Source of the DNA: Planctomycetaceae bacterium
GTDB taxonomy: Bacteria > Planctomycetota > Planctomycetia > Planctomycetales > Planctomycetaceae
Direction: 5' to 3'
Assembly: GCA_016765335.1 (NCBI GenBank)
Contig: JAESQE010000571.1
Span: forward strand, 1-8,442
Length of the DNA: 8,442 bases
Of the stretch, positions 6,255 to 8,442 are shown in pieces. Position 1 is the stretch's first letter. Every line of letters begins with the position of its first letter. Both the position numbers and the translations under genes were made by a program. A model generated the notes under the pieces. It saw only the letters and a program-made list of their open reading frames with translations. It ran no database searches and was not told the DNA's origin.

Positions 6255-6382
6255 TCACCAGACAGGTCGCCGTTTCTGCCTGGATTGAGTAGAATTGGCT
6301 TCATCACCGGTAAGTCACCCGAATTGCCACGCACTGTATACGCCAATTATTTTTGAGATTGCTTCATTAAGAAAGTTTGTTG

Positions 6383-7540
6383 ATGCCTGCACTAATCCAG
6401 CCGAGTTTACTTCGCAGATTGAATGAACGTCGAGTTCTTGAAACGCTTCAAAAGCACGGCCCAGCATCCAGAGCAGATGTGTCACGCATCGCAGGCATCA
6501 GTCCCCCTACGGTTTCCAAAGCAGTGGCAACACTTCTCGAATCGGGCTATCTCGAAGAGACTGACGCAGTAGCGACGGCCTTTGGCAGGCCGGCAAAGTT
6601 GCTGAGGCTGGCAACTGATCAGGTTCACGTGATTGGAATTGTGCTCGATACTTCGAAATGTTCTATTGTTTCTGCGGGGTTAGACGGAAGTATTGATTGG
6701 AACACAGAAGAAGAGATTCAGACTCCCGATAATTATGATGACCTGATCATTGCGATTGGCGACCGGGTCACTCGACTGATCAACGGCAGAGCAGGTTTTA
6801 TAGGGATTGGAATCAGCGTGCCAGGCTTAGTCGATCATCGACAACAAAAATGTTTATTGTCTCCTAACCTACACATGATTGATGGACAGTCACCGGCTCT
6901 TGATTTGACAGAACGGCTTGAGATTGAAGCGATTCTTCTTCAGGAATCACAAGCGCTCTGCCTGGAAGAGCGTCTCTTCGGTAACGCCAAGGGGCTGAAC
7001 AACTTCGCATTATTGGATGTAAGTACCGGTCTTGGCTTAGGCGTCATGACAGGCGGAAGATTACTGGAAGGACATAGCGGACTGGCAGGAGAACTCGGGC
7101 ACATCACCGTTGATATTTCCGGACGAATGTGTGGTTGTGGAAATCGCGGGTGCCTGGAAACGGTGGCGACCGACACGGCGTTTGCCAAGGCGGTTTCAGA
7201 GAAACTAGGTCGACAATGTAACATCGAACAAGCCCTTCAGATTGTTCAAACTGGAGATCCTGAGGTTTTGGCGATTCTGGATAAAACTTGTGAATACCTC
7301 GCGATTGCAATGGCTGCCGTCATCAACATCTTGAATCCGGAAACATTACTGATTCACGGAAAGATACTTGATGCACAAGAAGATCTTTTCGCAAAGATTA
7401 TTGAATTGACTGGCAAGCGAACACTGAAACCCTCTTTTAAAGATTGCCACATTATCCGAGCCAAAGGAGGAAAAAAACAGGGAGCCATCGCCGGTGTGAT
7501 CCACCATTTGACTAGCTCACTTGCTCCGGCCCTCAACTGA
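6383..7540 (+). CDS. ROK-family transcriptional repressor (NagC/Mlc/XylR type)
   Basis: A 385-residue sugar-responsive DNA-binding protein of the ROK family. Residues 8-76 form a MarR-like winged helix: LETLQKHGPASRADVSRIAG, the recognition region ISPPTVSKAVATLLESGYL (39-57) and the GRPAKLLRL wing (68-76). The ROK sugar-binding fold follows from about residue 82, with GIGISVPG (141-148), DVSTGLGLGV (212-221) and GELGHITVD (236-244). The zinc site is intact: His240 and CGCGNRGC with Cys250, Cys252 and Cys257. The catalytic Asp of ROK kinases is missing (LLQESQALCLEE at 185-196 where kinases have Asn-Asp), which supports a regulator rather than a glucokinase. I chose the ATG at 6383 over two in-frame TTG codons just before it; GAAAG at 6371-6375 is a weak ribosome-binding site. 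The effector is unknown. The palindrome just downstream, before the cytochrome-domain gene, is its most likely operator. Confidence 0.92.
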   Translation: MPALIQPSLLRRLNERRVLETLQKHGPASRADVSRIAGISPPTVSKAVATLLESGYLEETDAVATAFGRPAKLLRLATDQVHVIGIVLDTSKCSIVSAGLDGSIDWNTEEEIQTPDNYDDLIIAIGDRVTRLINGRAGFIGIGISVPGLVDHRQQKCLLSPNLHMIDGQSPALDLTERLEIEAILLQESQALCLEERLFGNAKGLNNFALLDVSTGLGLGVMTGGRLLEGHSGLAGELGHITVDISGRMCGCGNRGCLETVATDTAFAKAVSEKLGRQCNIEQALQIVQTGDPEVLAILDKTCEYLAIAMAAVINILNPETLLIHGKILDAQEDLFAKIIELTGKRTLKPSFKDCHIIRAKGGKKQGAIAGVIHHLTSSLAPALN

Positions 7541-7580
7541 TAATTATTTATCCCGATCAACCAAATTCGATAATAACAAC

Positions 7581-7609
7581 TTGACGTCATTCATTTACAA
7601 GGTTAACCT
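7581..7609 (+). promoter_or_regulatory. Candidate promoter of the PSCyt1/DUF1549 gene
   Basis: TTGACG at 7581-7586 (5 of 6) is followed after 17 bp by TAACCT at 7604-7609 (3 of 6). The -10 region overlaps the 8-bp palindrome GGTTAACC (7601-7608). Transcription would start near 7616, inside the 25-bp palindrome, with about 49 nt of leader. Confidence 0.45.
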
Positions 7610-7634
7610 ACTTAGTTAACAACATTAACTAAGT
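7610..7634. promoter_or_regulatory. 25-bp interrupted palindrome, candidate ROK-repressor operator
   Basis: ACTTAGTTAA (7610-7619) and TTAACTAAGT (7625-7634) are exact inverted copies around CAACA. It directly follows the candidate -10 box and covers the predicted transcription start. The outer TTAGTT...AACTAA half-sites resemble those of the Bacillus XylR operator, another ROK protein, although the half-site spacing here is shorter. There is no T-tract, so it is not a terminator for the ROK gene. Binding by the adjacent ROK protein is inference. Confidence 0.6.
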
Positions 7635-7664
7635 CGCCCATTATTCACACAAAGGGTTTATTTC

Positions 7665-8442
7665 ATGTACGACCGGCACTGTTCGACACTGCATAGAATT
7701 TCGATCAGCCTGCTTCACTGCGGCTTGTGTTCCCTATTTTTCGCCGGCCTGCCAGTTACTGCTGAAGATGTCGTTCAACCCGATTCGTTTGAGACGACAA
7801 TTGCGCCGCTGCTGATTCAACGATGTATCGAATGTCATAACAATCAGGAAACCTCGGGCGGATTGAATTTGACAACTGCTCAGGGATTGCTAACCGGTGG
7901 CGATAGTGGTCCGAGTTTGATAGCTGGAAACCCTACTCAAAGCAATCTGTTGCAACGCGTACTTGATCGCGAAATGCCTCCCGAGAAAAAAGGGCAGCTA
8001 CAAGCATTGCCTGATAAGGAAATCAAACTTCTTCGTGAATGGATTGCAGGTGGTGCGAGTTGGCCGAAAGATCGAAGTCTTGATCTCTTCGAAAAGACAA
8101 CTTCCGTCCATGCCGGTCGCGACTGGTGGTCGCTTCAACCGGTTAAACGTCCCAAGACTCCGCAGGTGAATAGAGTTGATTGGGTCAATAATCCTATTGA
8201 TGCATTCATTTTGGCTCGACTCGAAAAAAACAATTACGAACCGGCCCCCGTTGCTGAAAAGCTGGTCTTAATACGCCGACTTTATTTTGATGTGATCGGC
8301 TTGCCTCCAAGCAAAGAAGTCATCGATGCTTTTCTTGCTGATCAATCTTCCGATGCATATGAGAAGCGGGTTGATAAATTATTGGCCTCTCCACAATTTG
8401 GCGAACGCTGGGCACGGTACTGGCTCGACTTGGTTCGCTTTG
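7665..8442 (+). CDS. PSCyt1 / DUF1549 planctomycete cytochrome-domain protein, 3' partial
   Basis: The first 259 codons of a large exported protein typical of planctomycetes. A signal peptide covers residues 1-33 (basic start, hydrophobic ISISLLHCGLCSLFFAGL, cleavage after VTA). The PSCyt1 domain (about 43-130) has the haem-binding CIECH (Cys54, Cys57, His58) and a probable axial Met104 in REMPPEKKG. DUF1549 (PSCyt2) starts near residue 153 with WWSLQPVKRPKTP, NPIDAFILARL (176-186), LIRRLYFDVIGLPP (202-215) and LLASPQFGERWARYWLDLVR (239-258), where the window ends. Family members usually run on through DUF1549 to a C-terminal DUF1553 and are often followed by a DUF1501 gene; that part is outside the window. 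Such proteins are thought to be periplasmic or surface c-type cytochromes, in some cases linked to polysaccharide use, but their reaction is not established. AAAGGG at 7651-7656 is a fair ribosome-binding site. Confidence 0.93.
   Translation, partial: MYDRHCSTLHRISISLLHCGLCSLFFAGLPVTAEDVVQPDSFETTIAPLLIQRCIECHNNQETSGGLNLTTAQGLLTGGDSGPSLIAGNPTQSNLLQRVLDREMPPEKKGQLQALPDKEIKLLREWIAGGASWPKDRSLDLFEKTTSVHAGRDWWSLQPVKRPKTPQVNRVDWVNNPIDAFILARLEKNNYEPAPVAEKLVLIRRLYFDVIGLPPSKEVIDAFLADQSSDAYEKRVDKLLASPQFGERWARYWLDLVRF

Noticed and set aside
6940..7310. Minus-strand open frames opposite the ROK gene
   Set aside because: They overlap strongly conserved ROK motifs on the plus strand, and their translations show no family features or start signals.
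7963..8169. 68-codon plus-strand frame inside the cytochrome-domain gene
   Set aside because: It is an out-of-frame shadow of the PSCyt1/DUF1549 reading frame, which carries CIECH and the DUF1549 motifs.

Overview
The window looks like chromosomal DNA of a planctomycete (Planctomycetota), with moderate GC content judged by eye. The strongest clue is the 3' partial gene at the right edge: a signal peptide, a CxxCH cytochrome domain and a DUF1549 domain, the Planctomycete Cytochrome (PSCyt1/PSCyt2) architecture that is greatly expanded in that phylum. A sulfatase remnant, an HtrA-like protease and a ROK regulator fit the same picture. The genus cannot be set from the sequence alone.

Layout, left to right. 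(1) A 5'-truncated trypsin-like serine protease with a non-PDZ C-terminal domain reads rightward from before the window edge. (2) A small secreted, charged, helical protein with two LTxxQ-like motifs has its own candidate promoter. A 10-bp inverted repeat and a strong intrinsic terminator follow. (3) Convergent to it on the minus strand is a complete FAD-dependent glycerol-3-phosphate dehydrogenase (glpD). (4) Upstream of glpD, also on the minus strand but cut off by its own terminator, is a soluble slipin/SPFH protein whose N-terminus contains a module repeated three times at an exact 67-residue period. It has a strong Shine-Dalgarno and a plausible promoter with a palindrome at the predicted start of transcription. 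(5) A gene-poor stretch of about 1.3 kb (5069-6382) holds a tRNA-like gene with anticodon UAA and a bulged acceptor stem, five perfect 13-bp tandem repeats, and the C-terminal remnant of a sulfatase that the repeats cut short. (6) A ROK-family repressor and the PSCyt1/DUF1549 gene both read rightward. Between them lie a sigma70-like promoter and a perfect 25-bp interrupted palindrome placed over the predicted transcription start, the arrangement expected if the ROK protein represses the cytochrome-domain gene.

There is no CRISPR array, insertion sequence or phage gene cluster, and no obvious defence system. The points most worth a second look are the aberrant tRNA-like gene, the triplicated module in the slipin, the repeat-truncated sulfatase remnant, and the ROK operator candidate. 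Most coding genes here belong to known families, so novelty lies in details of architecture and in the intergenic DNA rather than in a wholly new multigene system.
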